DNA from: Laccaria trichodermophora
Taxonomy: Eukaryota > Basidiomycota > Agaricomycetes > Agaricales > Hydnangiaceae
NCBI GenBank assembly: GCA_018417955.1
Contig: JACTVC010000001.1
Span: 496,001 to 560,000 of the forward strand
Length of the DNA stretch: 64,000 nt
Direction of reading: 5' to 3'
Every line of letters starts with the position of its first letter. The stretch's first letter is position 1. Of this stretch, positions 46,278 through 57,347 are shown piece after piece. A program made the translations under genes and the position numbers. The notes beneath the pieces were generated by a model that was not told where the DNA came from, did not search any database, and saw nothing but the letters and a program-made list of their open reading frames with translations.

Positions 46278-46649
46278 TGTGAAACCGCAGTGTCGTCCTG
46301 GACTTCTTGAGGAATCCGTGAGCGAACGGAGTCAGAGGCGGAGTTAGGGAACGTGATTGGGAATAGAGTTGGTGGCGCTGTTCCGGATGGCAGAAGAGCG
46401 CCTAAGTTGTCCTGTAACCCCGAACTGGGGGCGCTGTCACCTGGCGCAGGGCTCTGATATCCCAGAGGGGAGGCGTAAGGCTGCCTAGCCACTAACCATA
46501 TTCGTGACCCAATCCACATGTTATATAAATGTCATGGTTAAAGGTAAAGTATCTACAGACGTACAAGACATTATATAATGTAACAAAACAATAGTAAATA
46601 CGATGGTTCAAGATCATGTAAGAGGTAGGGATAGCCGTACACCGTTACA
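46278..46649 (-). repeat. 3' LTR of the Gypsy-type element (372 bp)
   Basis: It differs from the other LTR at six sites, all CpG in one copy and TpG or CpA in the other (for example GAGCG/GAGTG, CCCAG/CCCGG, GTCAT/GTCGT). Confidence 0.95.
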
Positions 46650-46752
46650 AAGCCCCCCCATGAGACTGGAGCATCGTCAAAAATTCTGTAAATGAATGTC
46701 AGAACCACCTCTGTTTGCGTCATCGATGTTCCTCCTGTTCTTCGTCCCTTCT

Positions 46753-47339
46753 TCATATATTCTGGATCCTGTTTCCTGAACATCTACCCCGTTTGGTTTT
46801 CTTCCATGTCACCTCCTCGACCTGTCCCTCTTCCTCCTCGTCATCGCCGCTGGGATCACCTGGCTTCCAAGGGTTATCGTACTGCACAGGGTCCAACACT
46901 AGAGGTCCCGTCGGAGCCATCACATTACCCATGGTTCCTGCATACGAGTCGTCGACTTCTGTGGGGTTTATTGGCAAGACGAATTCCACTTCCATGGAAT
47001 CATCGGAAATTAACTGGTCGGCCAGGGAAGGTGTCAAGGTGTCCGATAATCGTGCAGACAAGTCACGAGGGTGCGCAAGGTGGGAGGAAAGCGGGATGGA
47101 CTCAACTGGGTCACTTAGCCTGGCAGCGAGATCGTTGGTCATCCTGGACATGAAGGTGGGTGGTGACTCCGTTAAAGGGGAAGGAGTCGAGGGCATGGTT
47201 ACCCTGTCCGAGATACGCAAGGCAAGGGATGAGACGGGTTCAATTACGGAGGTGATGAGCGGTGAAGACCATGGAACAGGAAGAGAAGGATTCGGCATCG
47301 TCACTGGAAGCGTCGCTGCCACAGGCCAAGGTAAAAGAG
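46753..47339 (-). pseudogene. Gag C-terminal piece of the Gypsy-type element
   Basis: A minus-strand frame, open from the edge of palindrome 2 to a stop at 46,753, reads ALLPWPVAATLPVTMPN, DSMEVEFVLPINPTEVDDSY and an acidic tract GDDEEEEGQVEEVTWKK. It carries on from the gag piece at 52,307-52,480 (ALYYRNHRS). No zinc knuckle and no protease active site are seen before the 3' LTR. Confidence 0.6.
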
Positions 47340-50300
47340 CATTAGTGGCTACCATTTAAATCATATAAAACTGGCAACTGTCAGCACAGTCATTTATTTG
47401 CAGCCAAGGTGTTTTATGATATGAAATGCCTAGGCAAACTTATGAAATCATTTCAATTTCATTTTCCTAGCCTATGTCATTTATCCCAGCTCCCTGTCAA
47501 TCATTCCAACCTTGATTTCATTTCCATTTCATTTGCTATTTCATTTGCTATTTCATTCCTACCCAGCCCTATATTTCATTGCTTGCCTGGTGCTGTATTT
47601 CATTGCTTCCTAGTGCGATGTTTTAGCTATTTCATTCCTACCCAGCCCTATATTTCATTGCTTGCCTGGTGCCATATTTCATTGCTTCCTAGTGTGATGT
47701 TTTAGCTATTTCATTCCTACCCAGCCCTATATTTCATTGCTTGCCTGGTGCCATATTTCATTGCTTCCTAGTGCGATGTTTTAGCTATTTCATTCCTACC
47801 CAGCCCTATATTTCATTGCTTGCCTGGTACCATATTTCATTGCTTCCTAGCGCGATGTTTTAGCTATTTCATTCCTACCCAGCCCTATATTTCATTGATT
47901 TCCTGGTGCTATATTTCATTGCTCCCTAGTGCGATGTTTTAGCTATTTCATTCCTACCCAGCCCTATATTTCATTGATTTCCTGGTGCTATATTTCATTG
48001 CTTCCTAGTGCGATGTTTTAGCTATTTCATTCCTACCCAGCCCTATATTTCATTGCTTGCCTGGTACCATATTTCATTGCTTCCTAGTGCGATGTTTTAG
48101 CTATTTCATTCCTACCCAGCCCCATATTTCATTGCTTGCCTGGTGCCATATTTCATTGCTTCCTAGTGCGATGTTTTAGCTATTTCATTCCTACCCAGCC
48201 CTATATTTCATTGATTTCCTGGTGCTATATTTCATTGCTCTCCTAGTGCGATGTTTTAGTGATTTCATTTCTTCCTGGCCTCATATTTCATTGCCTGCTT
48301 ACCTTGATGTTTTAGCCATTTCATTTCTACCTAATCCCATATTTCATTACTTGCCTGGGGCTATATTTCATTGCTTTCCTGGTGCAATGTTTTAGGCATT
48401 TCATTTTTTGTCAGGGATATTTCATTTCTTGCCTTGGGATATTTCACATCCATTTCATTCCTTGCCTGGGGCAATTTCATACCTACCCTACTGTGCCTCC
48501 TCACTGTTTCCCACACTCTGCTCACTGTTTTCAGGGTCCAAAAGCGCACTTCTAAATATGGAAATGTGCGCTTTTCTAAAAGAAAAATAGCAATAAAATA
48601 GGGAAAATATATGGGATGGTAGTACTCAAATTTGCAAGATTTGTATTTGTCAGGGTCCATTGGGGGATATCATGATATTGGTCACATGACCAATTACCAA
48701 AAATGGTCAAAAAATGAAAGTTGTAGCCCTACACCGTAGCTTCCTGAATCTGTTTAAATTATGTTCTGAAGTGCTCCCCTTGTGGATATATGAGGTAAAG
48801 GAATCCCAAAAGTGTCGTGTTTTTTTTTTGTTTTTTGCATTTTTCTCCATGAAAACAAAACCAAACAATATGATTTCAGTATATTTAGAAAGTTAAAAGA
48901 AAGAGCTACAGTTATTGTATCGTGGGGAAAATGACCAAAAAAGGAAGGTGCATGCCCTAGAAAAGGAATTGTCAGATATAGACTACCAAGTTTACTGATA
49001 GACTACAAAAAAGTTGGACTCAGACTATAAGGTTTACTGATAGACTACAAAAGACTACAAAAGTCAGACTTAGACTACCAAGTTTACTGATAGACTGCAA
49101 AAGTCAGATATAGACTACAAATTTCACTGATACACTACAAAGTTAGGGTTAGGGCTAAAAGGTTATCCAATAGCCCATCCATCCCATACATGGCACATAT
49201 TATGCAAAAGAGAGCATAAATGCCATTATAAAAGGTTGTTCTGTCCACTTTTGTGATTAGAAAAGTTTGTAGTGTCTGCTTTTTAGACTACAAAAGTTTG
49301 TAGTGTGTGCTTTTTTATTGGAAATAAAAGGTTGTCCTGTCCAATTTCATCATTAGAAAAGTTTGTAGTGTCCACTTTTGACTACAAAAGTTTGTAGTGT
49401 CCGCTTTTTTATTGGAAAAGTTTGTAGTGTCTGCTTTTTCATTGAAAAAGTGTGTAGTGTCTGCTTTTTTAGACTACAAAAGTTTGTAGTGTGTGCTTTT
49501 TTATTGGAAAAGTTTGGAAAAGTGTGTAGTGTCTACTTTTTCATTGAAAAAGTCTGTAGTGTCCGCTTTTTCAGACTACAAAAGTTTGTAGTGTCTGCTT
49601 TTTGAGACTACAAAAGTGTTTAGTTGGCATGTAAATGATGGTGTCCTTCGCCCTGTTTATGTTATGGGGATGAGATTGAAGGATTGACATGATCTTACAT
49701 ATTGCCAATGCTGCAGCATTACATTTTGACATCATGCACAAGTTGTCTTTCACATTAGGAAAGGCTATTCCAAACCTTTCATATTGGTACCTACAATCCT
49801 ATGTCAAAACATAATTATAAATTTATGTGGGGATATCGCTGGAGTATTGCCATGACTCTGTCAAGCCAGAGGAGGCCATTCATGTTGATATCTACTGTTT
49901 TGTCTCAATACATGGTCAACTTACAACATGATCTAACTTGAGGACAGCTCCAAGGATGAATTAGCTTATCATTCTATAGCACTCAAAGACCTGATATCCA
50001 AGTTGACTGACTATGTTTGGGACATGCCAGTAGCTATCAATGTGAAAGCAGGCATGATGTAAAAAAGTGATAATGTGGCAATAACAATATGAAAAATCAT
50101 GGCAATCCTTCAGCCATATCCCCACATGAATGTATAATTATGTTTGACATAGGATTGTAGGTACCAATATGAAAGGTTTGGAATAGCCTTTCCTAATGTG
50201 AAAGACAACTTGTGCATGATGTCAAAATGTAATGCTGCAGCATTGGCAATATGTAAGATCATGTCAATCCTTCAATCTCATCCCCATAACATAAACAGGG

Positions 50301-52306
50301 CGAAGGACACCATCATTTACATGCCAACTAAACACTTTTGTAGTCTCAAAAAGCAGACACTACAAACTTTTGTAGTCTGAAAAAGCGGACACTACAGACT
50401 TTTTCAATGAAAAAGTAGACACTACACACTTTTCCAAACTTTTCCAATAAAAAAGCACACACTACAAACTTTTGTAGTCTAAAAAAGCAGACACTACACA
50501 CTTTTTCAATGAAAAAGCAGACACTACAAACTTTTCCAATAAAAAAGCGGACACTACAAACTTTTGTAGTCAAAAGTGGACACTACAAACTTTTCTAATG
50601 ATGAAATTGGACAGGACAACCTTTTATTTCCAATAAAAAAGCACACACTACAAACTTTTGTAGTCTAAAAAGCAGACACTACAAACTTTTCTAATCACAA
50701 AAGTGGACAGAACAACCTTTTATAATGGCATTTATGCTCTCTTTTGCATAATATGTGCCATGTATGGGATGGATGGGCTATTGGATAACCTTTTAGCCCT
50801 AACCCTAACTTTGTAGTGTATCAGTGAAATTTGTAGTCTATATCTGACTTTTGCAGTCTATCAGTAAACTTGGTAGTCTAAGTCTGACTTTTGTAGTCTT
50901 TTGTAGTCTATCAGTAAACCTTATAGTCTGAGTCCAACTTTTTTGTAGTCTATCAGTAAACTTGGTAGTCTATATCTGACAATTCCTTTTCTAGGGCATG
51001 CACCTTCCTTTTTTGGTCATTTTCCCCACGATACAATAACTGTAGCCCTTTCTTTTAACTTTCTAAATATACTGAAATCATATTGTTTGGTTTTGTTTTC
51101 ATGGAGAAAAATGCAAAAAACAAAAAAAAAACACGACACTTTTGGGATTCCTTTACCTCATATATCCACAAGGGGAGCACTTCAGAACATAATTTAAACA
51201 GATTCAGGAAGCTACGGTGTAGGGCTACAACTTTCATTTTTTGACCATTTTTGGTAATTGGTCATGTGACCAATATCATGATATCCCCCAATGGACCCTG
51301 ACAAATACAAATCTTGCAAATTTGAGTACTACCATCCCATATATTTTCCCTATTTTATTGCTATTTTTCTTTTAGAAAAGCGCACATTTCCATATTTAGA
51401 AGTGCGCTTTTGGACCCTGAAAACAGTGAGCAGAGTGTGGGAAACAGTGAGGAGGCACAGTAGGGTAGGTATGAAATTGCCCCAGGCAAGGAATGAAATG
51501 GATGTGAAATATCCCAAGGCAAGAAATGAAATATCCCTGACAAAAAAATGAAATGACTAAAACATCGCACCAGGAAAGCAATGAAATATAGCCCAAGGCA
51601 AGTAATGAAATGGCTAAAACATCAAGGTAAGCAGGCAATGAAATATGAGGCCAGGAAGAAATGAAATCATTAAAACATCGCACTAGGAGAGCAATGAAAT
51701 ATAGCACCAGGAAATTAATGAAATATAGGGCTGGGGAGAAATGAAATGACTAAAACATCGCACTAGGAAGCAATGAAATATGGCACCAGGCAAGCAATGA
51801 AATATAGGGCTGGGTAGGAATGAAATGGCTAAAACATCACACCAGGAAGCAATGAAATATGGCACCAGGCAAGCAATGAAATATAGGGCTGGGTAGGAAT
51901 GAAATGGCTAAAACATCGCACCAGGAAGGAATGAAATACATCACAAGGCAAGCAATGAAATATAGGGCTGGGTAGGAATGAAATGGCTAAAACATCGCAC
52001 CAGGAAGCAATGAAATACATCACCAGGCAAGCAATGAAATATTGGGCTGGGTAGGAATGAAATGGCTAAAACATCGCACCAGGAAGCAATGAAATACAGC
52101 ACCAGGCAAGCAATGAAATGGAAATGAAATCAAGGTTTGAATGATTGACATGGAGCTGGGATAAATGACATAGGCTAGGAAAATGAAATTGAAATGATTT
52201 CATAAGTTTGCCTAGGCATTTCATATCATAAAAAACCTTGGCTGCAAATAAATGACTGTGCTGACAGTTGCCTATTTTATATGATTTAAATGGTAGGTAC
52301 CACTCC
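47340..52306. mobile_element. Giant palindromic element 2 (about 4.97 kb)
   Basis: Left end CATTAGTGGCTACCATTTAA; the right end is its degenerate complement TGGTAGGTACCACTC. The arms (about 47,340-49,830 and 50,130-52,306) hold: a 79-bp tandem array (CCTACCCAGCCCTATATTTC start; about eight steps on the left, fewer on the right); the shared block of about 300 bp; and the TACAAAAGTTTGTAG array. Short frames in opposite arms encode identical 60- and 75-residue strings, so stretches are identical at DNA level. TTAGGGTTAGGG lies once per arm (49,143; its complement near 50,805). Unlike the other elements no target duplication is visible (AAAGAG against GAACGG). Confidence 0.85.
47520..48420. repeat. 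79-bp tandem array, left arm of element 2
   Basis: CCTACCCAG repeats at 47,558, 47,637 and 47,716 and onward, about eight steps, decaying to the right. Its mirror image in the right arm (about 51,540-52,130) has fewer copies. Confidence 0.9.
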
Positions 52307-53320
52307 GAACGGTGGTTCCTATAGTACAGCGCTGGCTTCCTATTTCTTTCAGCCTGCTGCCAGGAGGTCAATAAACTGTTCTTCATTCGTTTGGCTATGG
52401 ATTGAACGGAGAGAATCGCGGGGCAGATGGTTTCGTTAAGGTATTGGGACCATTCTACAGGTTGGTGTCGCAAAATGTGAGCAACAGCGGTAGGGCCGTC
52501 TTCTTCGTCAGGATGGAGGAAGTGGTGGTGTCAAATACGACGCTGAATATACTCCAGCAGGCTCTCTTGTTCATGACCCTTATTGCGGAAGGTCATCTCA
52601 TCGAACTCAAAAGTTCGTTCTCGCACCCATTCCTCATCCAGGAAATGAGCTTGAATGCCTACCATCATGTTATCCCAGCTGCTTGAGAAATAAGTTCGAT
52701 CTGGGGTTGGTAGGGTCTCCCACCAACTAAGAGCATAAGAAGTCCATTTGAATGGGGCAAGGTGAGCTATGCCCTCTTTCATTTTGGGGCCTAAAGTGGC
52801 CAAGAAGCCCATTCTGCTCAAGTAATCTATGGCAGTCTCTCCAGCGCCATCCCATTCAGGCAGGATATTGGCATTCAGTTTATGATTGATTTGCCATTCT
52901 TCGGGAGTTCGCCACTATGGAGGGTAGTTTGGGTCTTGTGGGTCAGGATTATTATTGTTCCCGTCCCCACCTCCACTGCCACCTCCTCCACCACCAGGCT
53001 CGCCTCCTCCTCCTCCTCCTCCTCCTCCTCCGTTGCCTCGAGGAGGAGCATACCAACTGCTGGGAGGGGGGTTGCTCTGTGGGGGGTTACCCCTTCGACC
53101 CGAGTTGTTACCATTACCGGAAGAGGAGGATCCTCCTGACGGGGGTCCTCTGTTACTACGAGCAGGGGTCCTTCCTTGCTCTTGGTTGTCGTTGGTTCGT
53201 TCGACAGGCCTGGAGCTATTTTGACTATTTCTGTTACGGAAGACATAGCTGGTCCACGCCTTAGGGCTTGGTATGCGCATGTTCGATGCCGCAGGCACCC
53301 TCGTTTCATTATTGTTGAGT
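52307..53320 (-). pseudogene. Gag central piece of the Gypsy-type element
   Basis: Minus-strand frames read PAASNMRIPSPKAWTSYVF, a Gly/Pro/Asn-rich linker with a poly-Gly run, LPEWDGAGETAIDYLSRMG, LPTPDRTYFSSSWDNMMVGI, AHFLDEEWVRERTFEFDEMT and NLLEYIQRRI-like wording (SLLEYIQRRI), then ALYYRNHRS. The W...D..F...W........FL..W.....F..M pattern is typical of Retrotrans_gag (capsid) domains. The N-terminal side joins seamlessly to the piece beyond element 3. Confidence 0.75.
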
Positions 53321-54149
53321 CACTAGTAGCTGCACTCTACATCGATGTATTTATGGCAGCTGCCGTGGCAAAACTTGATCAGCTACCGTGAGGGAATGAA
53401 ATGAAATTTCATTGATTCACAGCACCCATTTCATTCAAAATGATTCATTCTGTTTCATTGATTCACGGCAACTGTTTCATTCATTTCATTTCATTGATTC
53501 ACAGAAATTCCTTCATTTTTCATTTCATTCCACCACGGCAACTGTTTCATTCATTCCTTTATTGTTAGAGCTGGGAAAATTATTATGTAATTGATGTAAA
53601 ATATTAAAGTGCCTTATTTGGCAACAGTATGCCTATCTTGTTATGTATTTGAGCCTCAAATGCAAAAGTACTCCCATATGGCCTCCCACACCACTGCAGT
53701 AGGGCACAACACATATCAGGCATAATTGTATATTATTTCCTTATTTAGGTGTGTATTAAAACATCGAAATTGTTGCCTGAAAGATTGAAACAAAAATGAA
53801 ATAAAGAATGAAACAAAAATTCCATGGTAAGAATGAAACAAAAAATGAAACAAAGAATGAAATAGTTGCCAGGAACAAATGAAACAGAATAAACTTCATT
53901 CTTCCTGGTAGGAATGAAGAAAGGATTGAAATGAAATGGAATGAAACAAAAACGATTTCATTCTCCATGGCAATGAATGAAAAAAAATGAAACAGTTGCC
54001 GGGAATGAATGAAACAGAATAAATTATCTCAAATGAAACAGGTGCCGTGAATGAATGAAAACTTTGCATTTCATTCATTCACGGTAGCTGATCAAGTTTT
54101 TTTATGGCAGCTGCCATAACTACATCATGTAATTGGCAGCTACCAGTCA
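53321..54149. mobile_element. Palindromic element 3 (829 bp)
   Basis: Left end CACTAGTAGCTGCACTCTAC and right end GGCAGCTACCAGTCA, flanked by TTGAGT (53,315-53,320; 54,150-54,155). The arms pair over GGCAGCTGCC and TTGATCAGCTACCGTGA, then hold TTTCATTGATTCACGGCAAC-type repeats. It is a compact relative of elements 1, 2 and 4. Removing it with one TTGAGT restores the gag frame (NSGLN then NNETRVPAAS). Its first 150 bp match the partial element at 63,851 with a single difference. Confidence 0.85.
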
Positions 54150-56400
54150 TTGAGTCCTGAATTTACTGTATCAGGACCATTATTGGTAGTGGCAGTCCTT
54201 TTGGAAGGAGGTCCTACGGCGGACACACCGACTCTTCCTAATCCCGGTAGTCGAGTTACAGGATGTTTTCTGGACAATAGCACGGAAATGAAATTAGGGA
54301 TAGGAGGCTCAGTCGCAAATCGGACACCTTGACCTTCACTTGCTGCGTGGTTTCGCGCGATAGGAGGTCCTGTAGTAGAAGCAGTCGAACTACTGGAGGA
54401 GGCAGACTTAACTCCATCGTTATCCCTTAGTACGCGGGGTCGGTGTACCGAGAATTGCTGGGGTTTAGGGTGATCTTTATACGCTCTATCATGCAAATAT
54501 GCAGCGATTTCGACCAAGTCTTCCAGCATTTGATTGAAGTACTCCGGTCGGGCTAGCAGTTTCCCAACTTCCTTCCTAGCTGATCCAGTACTGTAGAGAG
54601 ACCGTAGGGACGATCTAGAAGATTCGTAGGAACTAATAGACATTTTATCTGTCTCTGCTCCGTACATTCGCATGAGAGCGTTGATCTCTCATACGAGATG
54701 CCCCTGGATGGTTCATACGCAGCGAAGTCCTTTATCGCGGAGCCTATAAATTCCCATCGACAATCCCGAGGCGTTTTATACACCATTTCGATGGCACACC
54801 TTAAACGGTCGCATTCAGACTTTTCTTGACCAGGTAATACACCATCGATAGCTCCTAGAGGCACTAGTAAGTCTTCATCCACAGCGGGGTTGAAGGTTCT
54901 GAACATTCGGTTCGCGGACTCCGAGATGGGTTCCACCCAAATAGGTATACTCTTTACTTCCTCGATGTCATAGAAAACTGAATGGAATGGAGAGGAATCT
55001 ACGAATATTCCCGACGTCTTCCTATGATGTTCATCATGTCCATGGCAGTTCTCATGATCGTGATGACTTTCAAGTTCATCCTGGTTCGGAGACGAAGTCC
55101 TAGTCTCGTCATCAGCATTCGTTGAGGGCGTTGGGTTTGAAGGAGCTGTGTGTTGAGATGCGCTACTGTAGGTAGGTTTGCCCTTCGCCTTGTTGACGTT
55201 GGAGGGTCTGGAGTTGCTCGCGCTCCGAGGAGCAGCGGGTGACTTTGTCGCACTCCCAGAGGGCGCGGGCATTCGACTCGCGCTTGTAGAAGCAGTGGGG
55301 TTCGAGGGGTTTTCGGAGTGAGGTCCTACGAGCACAGGTCCTGTATTGGGTAGCGGGTTGTTATTCGTAGAGGGAACAGAGTCGGGGTCAGGTTCCTCCG
55401 TCATAGCTACTCCTTTTCCTTTTTTCTTTGTCGTCAATGGGGTCACGATTTCGTGGCTAGCGGAGTTGTTCGTATTGCGCACTTTAGCTCTAGAGCTTTC
55501 GTCTCCAGCAGCGGGGGTCAGCGAGCTCATTGGAGAGAGAGGTAAGGAGGTCTGCTGGCAGCCACCGGGTTTAAATGGAGGCGGCTGATGGTCTGGGCGT
55601 AGGCACGGTGGGTACCCTTCAGGGTTCATGGTTGCTAGGGTCGTCCATGCTAGGGAGTTATAGCCGTCAGAGCCTCGAGTCTTGTCATTACTCGCGCATA
55701 TGCAGCGGGCATAGCTCGTTTCGTTTGGGAGAGAGGGTAGTATATCGTAGTTTAGGGATTTAGGCACGATCTGGACAATCGAAGACGAGGAGTCGTCGCT
55801 CCGTTGGAATGAGTTGCTACCTTTGAAAGCAGCGTATAATCACGCTATGGTAGGTTCAGGAATGGAGTGGACGGTGTGATGTTCCGAAGACTCGTCACTG
55901 CATAACGTCGTCAAGAACAATGTATCGTCGTTCTGCCAGGAAGTCCTGTTACCCTCGAAAGCAGCGGGTTTTCGCGCTAACGAGGGTACTGTGACAGTTC
56001 GGCTGGCTGGGTCAGTGGGATGCTCATCTTCGTCTGGTTGGGGAATTGTAAAGATGGTTGGTTCTCTGGGAATCGTCGTGAGTCGACGGATTTCGAAGAT
56101 TAGACTCACCTTGGGTCGGCTCTGCAAACTCCTGCACTCAAGGACTTCATCTTGATGAAGTCCACGGTGCCCCCACCATTGTGAAACCGCAGTGTCGTCC
56201 TGGACTTCTTGAGGAATCCGTGAGCGAACGGAGTCAGAGGCGGAGTTAGGGAACGTGATTGGGAATAGAGTTGGTGGCGCTGTTCCGGATGGCAGAAGAG
56301 TGCCTAAGTTGTCCTGTAACCCCAAACTGGGGGCGCTGTCACCTGGCGCAGGGCTCTGATATCCCGGAGGGGAGGCGTAAGGCTGCCTAGCCGCTAACCA
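54150..56400 (-). pseudogene. Gag N-terminal piece of the Gypsy-type element
   Basis: The minus-strand frame starts in or near the 5' LTR and includes WWGHRGLHQDEVLECRSLQS, TVTVPSLARKPAAFEGNRTS, a TGA at about 55,840 where the frame continues as LYAAFKGSNSFQRSDD, then RMFRTFNPAVDEDLLVPLGA and KTPRDCRWEFIGSAIKDFAA. A one-base frame change near 54,690 precedes MRMYGAETDKMSISSYE, which runs on to element 3. With a stop and a frameshift this copy is inactive. Confidence 0.7.
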
Positions 56401-56551
56401 TATTCGTGACCCAATCCACATGTTATATAAATGTCGTGGTTAAAGGTAAAGTATCTACAGACATACAAGACATTATATAATGTAACAAAACAATAGTAAA
56501 TACGATGGTTCAAGATCATGTAAGAGGTAGGGATAGCCGTACACCGTTACA
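56180..56551 (-). repeat. 5' LTR of the Gypsy-type element (372 bp)
   Basis: Identical in length to the copy at 46,278-46,649, with six CpG-site transitions. The target duplication CTATC follows at 56,552-56,556. Confidence 0.95.
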
Positions 56552-56556
56552 CTATC

Positions 56557-57347
56557 AATCAGTTGTAGAGTTGTCGGATGACTGCAAGAAGGTTCAATGT
56601 AACATATGCGAAGCACTGTGTGGGCAAAATAACGGTTGGATCAAGAAAGAAAGTTTAACTTATCACTTGAAGTCGGATGTTCATGCCCGTTCTGTCTGTG
56701 CCCTGCAGGATAGGGACACTATTCGAACCGCTGGGGAACAGTCTTTGCAAGAAGAAAGCGCCATTGAGAGCATGGACTTCGCTACATTGTCTTCAGCAAT
56801 GGAACTGGCAGTGATGACGAAGGCACCTGTTTCCAAACGAAGTATGGAAGAACAAGAAATGTGGGATGACAGCGCATTTCTCAATGAGACCTTCAGTGCA
56901 GGAATCGACCATACAGCTGCTGCAGCTGAAGAAAGGAGGCGCGTGGAGAAAGAAGCCACCAATTTTGATCTCTGGCACAGTGCTGATTTTCTTCCTGAAG
57001 AAGACCCAAACGATGGCGAATTACTGCTTGATGAACTGGAACAGGACAATATCCTGATCGAGTTGCTACGGAATGCACATCTGTATATCTCTCGATTTCG
57101 TTCATAGGGTTCAATTCATCTCATATTTTGGATAGACTTGAATGCTCCTGAAGGGGCTGACATACTTGACGAGGAGGCGCAAGGTTGCACAAGTCGACCT
57201 GAAGCGTCTGAAGCTTGGTCGCCATACGAATCCAAGATGGTGAGTTGACCCTTCGACACACAGATCAACAATCACTAAGTATGCTCTCCATTCCTTGTAT
57301 CTAGATGTTTCTCCTTGACACTCTGGACAACCTTCCCAGAATGCGCA
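56557..57347 (+). pseudogene. KDZ transposase, N-terminal piece with C2H2-like finger
   Basis: After the Gypsy target duplication the frame reads QSVVELSDDCKKVQCNICEA, LCGQNNGWIKKESLTYHLKS and DVHARSVCALQ, a C-x2-C...H-x5-H finger likely used for end binding. Long acidic helices follow (EEQEMWDDSAFLNETFSAGI, DPNDGELLLDELEQDNILIE). Two introns lead to LNAPEGADILDEEAQG, AWSPYESKM and FLLDTLDNLPRM, where palindromic element 4 interrupts. The wording matches the N-terminal half of Agaricomycete KDZ (Kyakuja-Dileera-Zisupton) transposases. Confidence 0.75.

Larger units (their letters stand above)
46278..56551 (-). mobile_element. Gag-only Gypsy-type LTR retrotransposon, split by palindromic elements 2 and 3
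   Basis: Two 372-bp LTRs (46,278-46,649 and 56,180-56,551) start TGTGAAACC and end CCGTTACA, flanked by a perfect 5-bp duplication CTATC (46,273-46,277; 56,552-56,556). On the minus strand the primer site ATGGTGGGGGCACCGTGG follows the 5' LTR, and a G-run ending GGGGGGCTT precedes the 3' LTR. The interior encodes only a gag-like protein; no protease, reverse transcriptase, RNase H or integrase motif was found, so it is non-autonomous. Without the two palindromic insertions it would be about 4.5 kb. It inserted into exon 2 of the KDZ transposase gene. Confidence 0.9.

Noticed and set aside
47520..48420. Possible CRISPR-like array (regular 79-bp repeats)
   Set aside because: Units are contiguous and similar throughout, with no unique spacers, in a eukaryotic transposon arm. 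It is a minisatellite.
52882..53264. Plus-strand frames with poly-Pro or poly-Leu opposite the gag linker
   Set aside because: They are the complement of the Gly-rich gag codons on the minus strand.
46278..56551. A complete Gypsy element with pol
   Set aside because: All sequence between the LTRs is accounted for by gag pieces and two palindromic insertions; no protease, reverse transcriptase or integrase motifs were found on either strand.
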